A DNA stretch of 64,000 nt, from contig CAWDJJ010000001.1 of assembly GCA_963802635.1 (NCBI GenBank), forward strand, positions 1,364,001-1,428,000, written 5' to 3'. Shown here one piece after another: positions 43,301 through 51,906 of the stretch. Position numbers and translations under genes: made by a program. How positions within the stretch are numbered: the first letter of the stretch is position 1; the number at the start of each line of letters is the position of its first letter. The DNA is from CAVTLG01 sp963802635. Its GTDB lineage: Bacteria; Chloroflexota; Ktedonobacteria; Ktedonobacterales; Ktedonobacteraceae. Under the pieces are notes generated by a model. That model was not told where the DNA came from. It made no database searches and worked only from the letters and a program-made list of their open reading frames with translations.

Positions 43301-44152
43301 CACACCAATCAAATTTGGGCAGTGGCTTTCAGTCCGAGTGGCCGAGTCGTAGCTAGTAGCAGTATTGATCAAACCGTGCGACTTTGGGACATCAGCACTG
43401 GCCGATGCCTTACTATTTTCAGGGGTCACGACAATCAAGTGATGACAGTGGCGTTTAGTCCCGATAGTCAGATGCTTGCCAGCGGCGGTGATGATCAAAT
43501 AATACGGCTGTGGGACGTAAGTAGTGGTCAATGTCTCATGACATTGCAGGGTCACACCAGCACCATCAGGTCAGTGGTCTTTAGTCCCGATGGTCGACTG
43601 CTTGCCAGTGGCAGTTATGACCAGACCGTGCGGTTGTGGGATGTGAGTAGTGGTCAATGCCTCATGACGCTGCAAGGCCACACAAAGCAGGTTGTCTCAG
43701 TGGCCTTTAGCCCTGACAGCCAGATTCTTGCTAGCGGGAGCTATGACCAAACAATTCGCTTATGGCAACTGAGCAATGGTCAGAGTTTGATTACGTTACA
43801 AGGCCATACTGACTTGGTCCTTCCAGTGGCTTTCAGCCCTGATGGTCAAGTGCTAGCCAGTGGTGGGTATGATCGAACAGTGCGATTATGGGACGTGAGT
43901 AGTGGACAATGTCTCAAGATGTTTCAAGGTCACACCCGCCAGGTTTACTCTGTGACCTTTAGTCCGAACGGATATACTCTCGCTAGTAGTAGCGCTGACG
44001 AAACAATTAGGCTCTGGAGCTTGCAAACAGACCAATGCATAAAGATATTACAAGGTGATCGCCCCTACGAACGTCTGAACATTACAGGCGCTACTGGATT
44101 GACAGAAGCACAAAAACTAATTATAAAATCGTTAGGCGCTATTGATGATTGA
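40339..44152 (+). pseudogene. TIR-NB-ARC-WD40 STAND protein, one frameshift
   Basis: The first frame (40339 to about 41615) holds a TIR domain (VEIFCCYAREDQSLL to about residue 150, with a candidate catalytic Glu86 in SEYCYSKEM) and an NB-ARC NTPase (VAIVGMKGIGKT, CLVILDNVEMLLD, NGNPLALELAA). Near 41614-41621 one extra base breaks the frame. In the next frame the protein continues EFLKEGKPIFTDLRSLLDWH and FNRLSDSHKEVMYWFAINRE, a winged-helix region, and then 14 WD40 repeats of 42 residues (LASGSYDQTVRLWDV type), enough for two seven-bladed propellers. In bacteria TIR-STAND proteins are linked to NAD+-depleting defence, and WD repeats would be the sensor. The P-loop region is duplicated (see findings). 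GGAG lies eight bases before ATG 40339. Confidence 0.9.
42290..44065 (+). repeat. Fourteen tandem 126-bp WD40-encoding units
   Basis: Each unit encodes about 42 residues, with conserved GH near its end and RLWDV strands. Units 10-13 share long near-identical stretches (for example SSGQCLMTLQGHT in units 10 and 11), showing recent duplication or conversion. Fourteen is exactly twice seven, the usual propeller number. Confidence 0.92.
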
Positions 44153-44313
44153 TATCAGTACGTTTTATAATGTACCTCATGATAGCACTATGAAAGATGC
44201 TTTGTTCTTCGTTTCATCGAAATCAGCCTAAACGGGTAAGTCTCGCTCCCTTTGCGCACGCTTCAAAGTTGTTCTATGACTCGGTGAAGAAGCACATGGC
44301 AGATTTTTTTTCT

Positions 44314-44398
44314 TATATTGCCTTGCATTCAGATGAGAAATATGCCGCCGCATATTTCTAGCAACGAGAGGTGCGTTTCTGAATGCATATGGGTATTA
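44314..44398 (+). repeat. Dispersed three-way-junction repeat, type A
   Basis: A complete copy: TATATTGCCTTG, outer stem CATTCAGA/TCTGAATG, inner stem GAAATATGC/GCATATTTC, short arm AACG/CGTT, and right end CATATGGGTATTA. It lies in the 271-base gap between the WD40 gene and the LD-carboxypeptidase gene, about 25 bases before the latter's ATG. The rest of that gap shows no gene. Confidence 0.85.
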
Positions 44399-44423
44399 CC
44401 GTGGGTCTAGTAACAAGGAGCAA

Positions 44424-45416
44424 ATGATGAATATTCAGTGTGGTCAGCGGGATAATTCTCCCCTCAAGCCATCCCGTTTGCAAACAGGTGACACAATAGG
44501 TTTAGTTAATCCAGCCAGCGGCGTATCTGGTATGAAGGGTGTCTATGCAATCAAGGAACAGCTAGCGACTATGGGATTGAAGGTCAAACTTGGGAGCCAT
44601 TTATTGGATCGCTACGGTTCTCTAGCGGGCAGTGATGAAGATCGTGCTGCCGATGTGAACACGATGTTTGCTGATCCATCCGTGAAAGGGATTCTCGCGA
44701 TGCGGGGTGGCTGGGGCTGCAATCGTATTCTCTCCTTACTTAACTATGACCTTATACGCAAACATCCCAAAGTAGTAATAGGCTACAGTGATATCACTGC
44801 CCTACTCACAGCGCTTTACGCGAAGAGCGGAATAGCGACATTCCATGGACCTTTAGGCATATCTACCTGGGGTCCCTTTACGGTGAGCTATCTCAAACGA
44901 ATTCTCTTCAATAATGAGGCTGTCACTCTACAAAACTCCGCTAAGGTTAGTGATAATCTAACGCTACCAGAAAATCGCATAGAGATTATTACGACAGGTA
45001 AAGCCAGGGGAAGACTAATAGGAGGTAACTTATCAGTACTCTCATCGATGGTTGGATCGAACTACCTACCAGATTGGAAAGGGAAGATACTGTTTCTGGA
45101 GGAAATCAACGAGCCAATGTATCGAGTGGACCGGATGCTAACTCAATTGAAGCTGGCTGGCATTCTTAATCAGATCACGGGCATTATTTTTGGGCAGTGC
45201 ACCGACTGTGGCTCAAGAGAAAGCTCAGAAGAAAGTTCTGGTTCACTCACTCTGGCAGATATATTTGCTGACCATATAAAACCCTTAGGAATTCCAGCCT
45301 GGTATGGCTCCATGATTGGTCATATTCCTGATCAGTGGACGCTTCCAATAGGAATTGAAGTGGAGATTGACGCTGATAAAGGTTCTATTCTCATGCTGGA
45401 ACAAGCTGTGATATGA
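44424..45416 (+). CDS. LD-carboxypeptidase, peptidase family S66
   Basis: A 330-residue serine peptidase of the LdcA/MccF family, which trims L,D-bonds in murein tetrapeptides or cleaves related peptide conjugates. The N-terminal part has GDTIGLVNPASGV and FADPSVKGILAMRGGWGCNRIL; the nucleophile Ser lies in VIGYSDITALLTALY. Later parts include GRLIGGNLSVLSSMVGSNYLP, ILFLEEINEPMYRVDRMLTQL (Glu of the triad region) and GHIPDQWTLPIGIEVEID (His). No signal peptide is seen, so a cytoplasmic recycling role is likely. AAGGAG precedes ATG 44424. Resistance-type MccF activity cannot be excluded. Confidence 0.92.
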   Translation: MMNIQCGQRDNSPLKPSRLQTGDTIGLVNPASGVSGMKGVYAIKEQLATMGLKVKLGSHLLDRYGSLAGSDEDRAADVNTMFADPSVKGILAMRGGWGCNRILSLLNYDLIRKHPKVVIGYSDITALLTALYAKSGIATFHGPLGISTWGPFTVSYLKRILFNNEAVTLQNSAKVSDNLTLPENRIEIITTGKARGRLIGGNLSVLSSMVGSNYLPDWKGKILFLEEINEPMYRVDRMLTQLKLAGILNQITGIIFGQCTDCGSRESSEESSGSLTLADIFADHIKPLGIPAWYGSMIGHIPDQWTLPIGIEVEIDADKGSILMLEQAVI

Positions 45417-45423
45417 ACGGCGT

Positions 45424-46575
45424 TTACTGAATCATGGAGCTATGATCATCTGCATGCATGCGTGCTTTTTGTTGCTGCTGTTCATGCCGGATGGTTGAAT
45501 GTAACAAGTCATGATTTGCACGGCTCAGTAACTTACCGTTAAGCAGCAAGAAGAGAGCATTCATCACTTTGTAGTACCAGCGCATCAGCGGGAAACGCGG
45601 CGGAAATTCACTGGTATCCAGGTTAATGATACCCCCGCTGGCAGTGACATTTGCAAAGACGTACAATGCCTGACCAACGTCTACCAGCCCCTGGATCTCA
45701 TCGGGAACATTTTCCCAATTGGCGATAGGGGTATCGTCACCGACAATCGTATATTGTGGCTCACCAAGATGCTGCATCACGAAGCGCGGCAAAGGTGACT
45801 CCCAGGCATCAATCTGCATCAGACTGGCTCCAACCAGGTCGAGCGCAATAACGTTTTCGCTCGCCAACATCATCTTCAGCAGCTTTGGATTGTACTGAAC
45901 AGCGAACCCGGCAGTGCCGTCCGAGGCACGATAGGCATCAATGAAGCCAAAATGCACCGGGAAATTGACCAGTGCATAGAATGTGCAGGCCCAGTATGGC
46001 ATGCGCGTATGGTAGTGCCAGTACTTGTTGGCAAGCGGAAGTGTGCCAAACTCGTTCTTCAGGCACAGCGTGAAATAATTATCCAGTTGCGTCTTGAATT
46101 TAGCAAAATCGATTCTGTAGTCGGCTTGCTGCCAAGTACGACCAACCCAGTTGCTCCAGTCGGGAAGTCCACGCACTTTGTAGACATACCGCTGCTTTTC
46201 TAGTGTCAGATCAACGATTTCATAGCCATCACCAGTGTAGCCTGCCACTCTGGCTACGTTCGCTACAGAGCGGTTCTTGACCCAGTTGTTCATCGTGTTT
46301 TGCGACTCAACAAGCTTGATGTTTCTGAAGCCGCGTTCTCTGAGCAGCATGATCAGGTGTTCAACCAGGGCTGGTTCGGTGGCAACTTCGGGCACCTGGC
46401 GGTTCATGAAGATCATGAGGTTGGGTTTGATCGCAATCAGAAACTGCTCTTTGGGTTTCTCCGCTTTTTGCCAGGCTGCATCGATGTTTTCCCAAAACCC
46501 AGATTGGACGGCCACCTGCTCAAGAAGCTTAAATTTGTCTTCATTACGTGCAATCGCCACAATTGGTGTATTCAT
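45424..46575 (-). CDS. DUF362 family protein
   Basis: A 383-residue protein with the DUF362 layout: IAIKPNLMIFMNRQVPEVATEPALVEHLI near residue 48, FRNIKLVESQNTMNNW, DYRIDFAKFKTQLDNYFTLCLKN and a later LDLVGASLMQID. The iron-sulphur Cys clusters often fused to this domain are absent. The function of the domain is not settled. GGAG lies seven bases before ATG 46575. It is the last gene of a run with two GMC oxidoreductases (gap of 31 bases to the upstream one), so a redox role in the same pathway is a reasonable inference. Confidence 0.85.
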   Translation of the reverse strand: MNTPIVAIARNEDKFKLLEQVAVQSGFWENIDAAWQKAEKPKEQFLIAIKPNLMIFMNRQVPEVATEPALVEHLIMLLRERGFRNIKLVESQNTMNNWVKNRSVANVARVAGYTGDGYEIVDLTLEKQRYVYKVRGLPDWSNWVGRTWQQADYRIDFAKFKTQLDNYFTLCLKNEFGTLPLANKYWHYHTRMPYWACTFYALVNFPVHFGFIDAYRASDGTAGFAVQYNPKLLKMMLASENVIALDLVGASLMQIDAWESPLPRFVMQHLGEPQYTIVGDDTPIANWENVPDEIQGLVDVGQALYVFANVTASGGIINLDTSEFPPRFPLMRWYYKVMNALFLLLNGKLLSRANHDLLHSTIRHEQQQQKARMHADDHSSMIQ

Positions 46576-46606
46576 GTTTTATCTCCTGTAACAAAGCTTC
46601 TATTGT

Positions 46607-49351
46607 CTACAAATGCGCAATAATACGAGATGCGTAATCGGCCATGCCCATGACACTGAGTTGTGGCTCGACCTGAACCGCAGTTGGAAAAACGCTAGCG
46701 TCGCAGATGAAGAGATTCTCAAAACCATGCACGCGGAACTGCGTATCGACTACCCCTACTGTTTTGTCGTTGCTCATAGGATTGCCCCCTTGCAGATGAG
46801 CCGAACCAATAGAAACATCATCCGTCTCAACGATCAGTTCATCCAGGGAATCAAGCTGGTCAACAGCGAAGAACTCAGCTGCCGTAAAGGTTGCGGGCAT
46901 CACGCGTGTTGCGCCAGCCGCTAACTGAATGCGGCAGATTTGCTTGATGCCATCCTTGACTTTCCGCAGATCAGTGATAGGGAGACTAAAGCTGAGTGGC
47001 GCGCCTGCCGCTCCTATCAGTGGAAGCGCTGCAGCAGTGACCTGTCCAACAGGCTGCGTACCAACTAGGACGCCTGCGACTGCGAAGTGTCGGTAAGAGT
47101 GCATATTGTCGAAATGATCGCGGAACCAACCGGGCATTGAGGCTGCAAATGCCCCTGGCGGCAAGGCGAAGCTTTCCAGGGTGTAGCGGGGCCGTTGGTG
47201 ATAGGCACACATCTGAATGCCGTCAAACGAGTCGATAGGCTCTGGGAACTCGGCAAAAACCAGGCTCCTGACGTTGAGGCTGAGACGTGTTCCCACGTTA
47301 CGCGTGATGCCTGACCGCAGCAGCAGCAAGCTGGAGCTAATTGCCCCGCAAGCCACGACAATCTGCCTCGCCTCAACTGTTAGTGGCGTACCATCGCTGT
47401 GCATAGCCTCGACTGCCTGCGCTTGCCGACCACTAGTGACGATTTTGAGAGCCTGGCAATCGCTGATCAACGTTGCTCCAGCCTTCAAGGCACGCGGGAT
47501 GTACGAGATGTCTACAGACATCTTTTTCTCGTAACTGCAACCTGTTGTGCAGTAGCCGCAACCCAGACACCCATCCAGATTGACCTCGAACCAACTACTT
47601 GGCAGCCCGAGCTTGTGGCATCCTGCGACGAATTTCAAGCTGCCATGCTCAACCAGCTGCTGCCTGTCCTCCAGTTTTACTGGCTGGATGCTCTTCCGCA
47701 CACACGCCAGAGACGCTTTCAGCTTGTCCCTGTCTAACATGGCTCCCTGGTTGGCCCACGTAGTCAAGACCTCATCAGGAGGATCAAAGCATACCCCATT
47801 GCTTAGAAAAGTGCTTCCACCCACGCAGCGGCCTTGCTGGAGATACATTTCAAGATCCCTGGTGAGCTGCAACCCGCCATCGCGATAGGCTTTGCTTGCC
47901 ATGGACCGCTCATCATGGTCGATACGATCTCGCTTGAGATACGGCCCCTCCTCAAGGATGACGACGCTTTTGCCTGACTCAGCCAGATTGGCCGCAACGA
48001 CGGCTCCGCCTGCACCCGAACCGATCACACAGACATCAACTTTCAGATGTCGCGTAGTAACTCTCGGCGGATACACCACCGGGTCTGTGGGCAACTCGTG
48101 TTTTTGCTCAGCCTGTTTGTACTTCTCCCGCTGCTCGAATCTGCTAAAACCCACCTCTTCGTAAGTGCGTTCGTCACTGTAGTAGATGAAAAAGATGAGC
48201 TGCTTGATTCTGACAAGGCTGTGGAAAAACAGTTGACCACGTGTAAAAATGTTCGTAAGGTACAGCGCTCTTTCCAGGCGTCCCATGCGTGATAGCGGGA
48301 CACGGAAGCGGAGCAGCGCTCCTAACTCGATAAAAGCGAGTGCCCACTTGATGCTTACAGTCTGCGACGAGGGAATATCCGCCAGTAGCTTATCCACCGC
48401 GTCTGCCACTTCACGCGGTGTGATATCTTCTATGCCCCCTGTGATAATGACCTCTGCAAAGCACTCAAGGACCCGATGCAACCATGACCCCAAAAAGCGT
48501 GTTGGCCGCTCACGACGGTCTGCTTGCAGACGAAGCGCAGTGTTAACTAGCGCTACAGCGAGATGCGCCACGGCCCAGATCAGCAGCGTAACCCCTAAGG
48601 CAGTACTAACACCGAAGCGTATCACCCAGACGAACAGCACGATGGCGATCAGAAAACTGGTGATGATGAGGATATCGAGTGTGTAGGTCCGCCTTTGGGC
48701 GGCTTCTGCGGCAAGCATTCCCACGATAGCGAGCGTGCCGTATAGTGCTATCGTGTTGCCCGCCGTAACTTCATAGAAAGTAACAGTATGCGGAATCAGC
48801 GAGGTAAAGCCGATGATGATAATAAGCGCCACCATCGCTAAAGCAAACAGTATCGCAGTGATGGCGATGCCAAGGCGTTGTGCTCGTGCAGCGCTCCCAC
48901 CGGGTTCTTCCCCAATGCCAGGTTCAATATCAATAGCCAGTGGCATACGCAACGCACGACTACGACGTGCGGCTAACCAGAGAGCGAAAGTGACACCGCC
49001 CATCACATAGTCCAACAGCCCACCGACAATTACAACGAAGAGGATGTATGGTGTTGAGTTTGTGTGTCCAAGCAGAAAGAGCATCGTAGCCGTGCCGGAT
49101 ATGATTTTATAGCAGCTCAACACACCTGCACAGAGATCATTATCCCTGATGCCGCTGAACAAATAGAAGGAGCATAAAAAGAGGAATGCCTGACCGATCC
49201 AGGTGAACGCAACCAGTGGATTATCCAGGTGGAGTTGAGCGCCGACCGGTAGCCAGAACCCTACGGCGAGAACGATGAAACCGCCACCGAACAGTAGTAG
49301 CCATAAGCATATCAATAGTCTGAGTTTGCCTTCTGTACGTGTGATTGCCAT
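46607..49351 (-). CDS. GMC oxidoreductase fused to an N-terminal membrane domain
   Basis: A 914-residue fusion. The first 280 residues contain about eight hydrophobic helices (LLICLWLLLFGGGFIVLAVG to AHLAVALVNTAL). A helical linker with VADAVDKLLADIPSS is followed at about residue 440 by the FAD motif VDVCVIGSGAGGAVVAANLAESG and VVILEEGPYLKR. A Cys-rich loop (CLGCGYCTTGC) lies near residue 600, and the C-terminus has the VDTQFRVHGFENLFICDASVFP end of GMC/long-chain alcohol oxidases. The linker and Cys loop resemble plant and yeast fatty-alcohol oxidases. It should oxidise a lipophilic alcohol at the membrane, possibly passing electrons into it. GGAGGG precedes ATG 49351. Confidence 0.88.
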   Translation of the reverse strand: MAITRTEGKLRLLICLWLLLFGGGFIVLAVGFWLPVGAQLHLDNPLVAFTWIGQAFLFLCSFYLFSGIRDNDLCAGVLSCYKIISGTATMLFLLGHTNSTPYILFVVIVGGLLDYVMGGVTFALWLAARRSRALRMPLAIDIEPGIGEEPGGSAARAQRLGIAITAILFALAMVALIIIIGFTSLIPHTVTFYEVTAGNTIALYGTLAIVGMLAAEAAQRRTYTLDILIITSFLIAIVLFVWVIRFGVSTALGVTLLIWAVAHLAVALVNTALRLQADRRERPTRFLGSWLHRVLECFAEVIITGGIEDITPREVADAVDKLLADIPSSQTVSIKWALAFIELGALLRFRVPLSRMGRLERALYLTNIFTRGQLFFHSLVRIKQLIFFIYYSDERTYEEVGFSRFEQREKYKQAEQKHELPTDPVVYPPRVTTRHLKVDVCVIGSGAGGAVVAANLAESGKSVVILEEGPYLKRDRIDHDERSMASKAYRDGGLQLTRDLEMYLQQGRCVGGSTFLSNGVCFDPPDEVLTTWANQGAMLDRDKLKASLACVRKSIQPVKLEDRQQLVEHGSLKFVAGCHKLGLPSSWFEVNLDGCLGCGYCTTGCSYEKKMSVDISYIPRALKAGATLISDCQALKIVTSGRQAQAVEAMHSDGTPLTVEARQIVVACGAISSSLLLLRSGITRNVGTRLSLNVRSLVFAEFPEPIDSFDGIQMCAYHQRPRYTLESFALPPGAFAASMPGWFRDHFDNMHSYRHFAVAGVLVGTQPVGQVTAAALPLIGAAGAPLSFSLPITDLRKVKDGIKQICRIQLAAGATRVMPATFTAAEFFAVDQLDSLDELIVETDDVSIGSAHLQGGNPMSNDKTVGVVDTQFRVHGFENLFICDASVFPTAVQVEPQLSVMGMADYASRIIAHL

Positions 49352-49495
49352 CCTACACCCTCCGTTCTGAGTACTTTGTGGAGTCTCTTAAGTCTGACCA
49401 TCTTCATTGGAAACGCCGCCTACGGCGGGAAAAGAGAGACATTGGGGTATTGCTCCCCGCATCCCCAGTCAAGCTGCCCCTTGCCGAATCTCCAT

Positions 49496-51193
49496 TTATT
49501 TAGCAAGAATGAAGTCAGCTGTGCGGTCGGAGAGGGCAGCTATCGTCAGGCTGGGGTTGGCCCCAACGGGTCCCGGCATGACCGATCCGTCCGCGATATA
49601 GAGGCCGGGATAGTTAAAGACCTCTCCATAAGCATTCACCACACCCTCGGCACTCGTTCGCCCCATGGGACAACCGCCCAGCGGATGGACCGTCACGAGG
49701 CGGTTGAGCAGCCAGAGAGGATCATCCATTATCTTCCCTCCCAGGGCCGTGCTAATCTCCTCCATCTGCTGGCGGACTTGTGCATAATAACTATCGGAGA
49801 GGTGGTCCACATCCACGAAGAGTTTGCCATCGTGAAGCCTCATGGTGCCAGTAGGATAGTCTCGCCCCATACCACCCATCTGTAACGAACTTGTTGCCAG
49901 ATCGGTTGTTCCTAAGAGTTGAGCAATGTAGCCGCCTATATCAGTCTCCACATCTCCCTCAAACCATTCTTTGATCAGGTGGCCGCCGACCCGGAACCAT
50001 TCACCGAGAGCGCCGGGCATACTGAACACCTGGAGTATCCAACTGACGAAGTTAGGATAGCCTGCATCCTGGACATAAAAACCTCTGGTCTGCCCCTCAC
50101 CGGTATCCAGAGCATCGGGGATACGGATTGTGCCGGTAATGGCTGGACCATAGGTGGCATCGATGATGCGCTGGGTCTGCCTTCCGTTTGTGTTCTCGCG
50201 ACATTGCGTCGCGGACGCGATGAAATCGCCATTCTCGCTAAAGTGTGTGCCTAGCTTTGGGCTGATGTGTGGAAATGAGCCGAGATTTTTGAGCAGCAGG
50301 AATGTGGTGCCAAAACTTCCCGCTGAGAGGATCAGGCGATTGGCGCTGATGGTCTTAGGTGGAAGGACGGCTGGATTGTGAGTATCGCGTGGTTGTCCTG
50401 CTAGCGTCAGATCATGCTCAACATAGGAGATCGTGTAGCCATCAGCGGAGGGTTGGAACGAACGCACCTCACATGTGGTAAAGATCTCTGCGCCCAGCCT
50501 CCTGGCCTCGGTCAGATATGTATAGTCCAACGTGTTCTTACTGCCGAAGTTGCAGCCGAAATTGCATTCGCCACAGAGACGGCAGGTGCTACGTACACAG
50601 TTGGGGCCGTGGATATTTGGAGCGGCCTCGTGGATTGGTACACCAGGGATAGGATCTTCGCCTGGATTGGCAAAGATCACAGCCTGTGCTGGTAGATACC
50701 AGTTTAGCTTCAAACGTTCTGCGGCGTCCCTGAGTGCGTGCGCGCGGCCCGCAGTATTGTACGGAGAGTGATCGAGGGGATACTGCTGCACGTTGAGCAT
50801 TTTCTCCACACGATCATAGTGTGGGTCGAGATCAGCACGCGTAACGGGCCAGTATTCGTAGCCGCCCGTTGTTGGATCTTCCTTGACAAACCAGTGCTCG
50901 TCTTTACGGATCATGATGTTCGAGTAGATCAGAGAGCCGCCGCCAAGTCCGCTAGAGACGACGGCAGTGAGCCGCTGAAATCCCCAGGCATTGTAGAGGC
51001 CATAGGAGCCTGCGCTAGGGTCCCAGAAATTATGCTTCATCTGGTAGGGTGTGCGCGCAAAAGAACCAGGCGGGTAAGGTTTTCCGCGTTCCAGGAGGCA
51101 AACGTGTAAGCCTGCTTCGGCGAGCCGATAAGCCATCACCGATCCACCGAAGCCAGAGCCGACGATGACCGCGTCATAGTGTATATTCCTCAT
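49496..51193 (-). CDS. GMC oxidoreductase, cholesterol-oxidase-like
   Basis: A 565-residue flavoprotein. It begins DAVIVGSGFGGSVMAYRLAEAG and CLLERGKPYPPGSFARTP, has VVSSGLGGGSLIYSNIMI near residue 85, a Cys-rich loop (CRLCGECNFGC) near 220, SANRLILSAGSFGTTFLLLKN, and ends with TVHPLGGCPMGRTSAEGVVN and LYIADGSVMPGPVGANPSLTI. No signal peptide is present. Sterols or terpenoid alcohols are possible substrates by family. AAAGGAG lies five bases before ATG 51193, inside the end of the hairpin-rich insertion remnant upstream, so the gene's own promoter may have been displaced. The gap to the next GMC gene (49352-49495) holds nothing that I can name. Confidence 0.9.
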   Translation of the reverse strand: MRNIHYDAVIVGSGFGGSVMAYRLAEAGLHVCLLERGKPYPPGSFARTPYQMKHNFWDPSAGSYGLYNAWGFQRLTAVVSSGLGGGSLIYSNIMIRKDEHWFVKEDPTTGGYEYWPVTRADLDPHYDRVEKMLNVQQYPLDHSPYNTAGRAHALRDAAERLKLNWYLPAQAVIFANPGEDPIPGVPIHEAAPNIHGPNCVRSTCRLCGECNFGCNFGSKNTLDYTYLTEARRLGAEIFTTCEVRSFQPSADGYTISYVEHDLTLAGQPRDTHNPAVLPPKTISANRLILSAGSFGTTFLLLKNLGSFPHISPKLGTHFSENGDFIASATQCRENTNGRQTQRIIDATYGPAITGTIRIPDALDTGEGQTRGFYVQDAGYPNFVSWILQVFSMPGALGEWFRVGGHLIKEWFEGDVETDIGGYIAQLLGTTDLATSSLQMGGMGRDYPTGTMRLHDGKLFVDVDHLSDSYYAQVRQQMEEISTALGGKIMDDPLWLLNRLVTVHPLGGCPMGRTSAEGVVNAYGEVFNYPGLYIADGSVMPGPVGANPSLTIAALSDRTADFILAK

Positions 51194-51204
51194 AAAACTC
51201 CTTT

Positions 51205-51655
51205 CGTGGAGACCCACCCGCGTTCACGCGGTGGGAGGAAACGAAAGCCCCGAAGGAGAGCGTTTTTGGTGGGAACGCTCAAACCCCACAACGCAAGGAT
51301 TGCTCCCCTTGTTGGTAATGTGGGCCTCGTCGATGATATCGGTCGGCCTATCTTCTCAGCACTGGCTTCACCCTCGTACACCTGTTTAACTGAGAAGTTG
51401 TAGAGCAACACGCTGGCAACCACGCACGTGTTGGTACGAACTTGAGCACTTGCCGATATCGTAGCCCGATAGCCTTCCAAAGAAAGCTCTGGCTGGGACT
51501 GGTCAGGTGAACCTGCAACCTGGACGAGCAGAAGTCACCCCCTCGTTGCAAGCCCATCCCCTTTCGGGGATTGGGTTCCTGACGCCAATCGATAGCGAGA
51601 ATGTTGCCGTAACGAAGCGTTGAAGCAGGCCAATGGGAGAGATTGGCCGCATAAT
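51205..51655 (-). mobile_element. Possible IS200/IS605-like remnant with hairpin ends
   Basis: The methyltransferase frame breaks off near 51655 and the GMC gene begins at 51193. The sequence between has three strong hairpins: GGCCAAT/ATTGGCC (51626-51646), CCATCCCC/GGGGATTGG (51551-51575) and a CCCACCCGCG/CGCGGTGGG stem (51210-51233). Subterminal hairpins and no inverted repeats are typical of IS200/IS605 elements, but no intact TnpA or TnpB is present and the open frames are not convincing. The assignment is tentative. Confidence 0.35.
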
Positions 51656-51819
51656 ATTCCTACAGAACCACAGGCCAGGTCAAGGATCTGGGCGTGAACT
51701 AGCAGATCAGGGACATCTGAAAGTGGTTCGCCCATTGCTCTGGTTGTTGTGCGGTCCTGGTCGATGAGTTGCGCCATTTCCGCTGCGTTTTCTGGGTCAA
51801 TTACATCGATATCGGTCAT
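51656..51819 (-). pseudogene. SAM-dependent methyltransferase, N-terminal fragment
   Basis: ATG 51819 opens MTDIDVIDPENAAEMAQLID, then QDRTTTRAMGEPLSD, and reaches ILDLACGS, the first half of SAM-binding motif I. The expected Gly-rich remainder and the catalytic domain are absent; the frame runs into hairpin-rich sequence. The gene has therefore lost about 80 percent of its length. Its upstream region has also received an ISAs1 element. Confidence 0.8.
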
Positions 51820-51906
51820 TGCTCGTCACTTCCCTATTCTCCTTATTACAATAATCATATTATAACTCATCTCAGAGCGTAAGGAAAGAGCCAGCGTTCA
51901 AAGCAC

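Noticed and set aside
48249..48686. Plus-strand frames inside the membrane-domain GMC gene
   Set aside because: Shadow frames of a strongly supported minus-strand gene, with no independent start signal.
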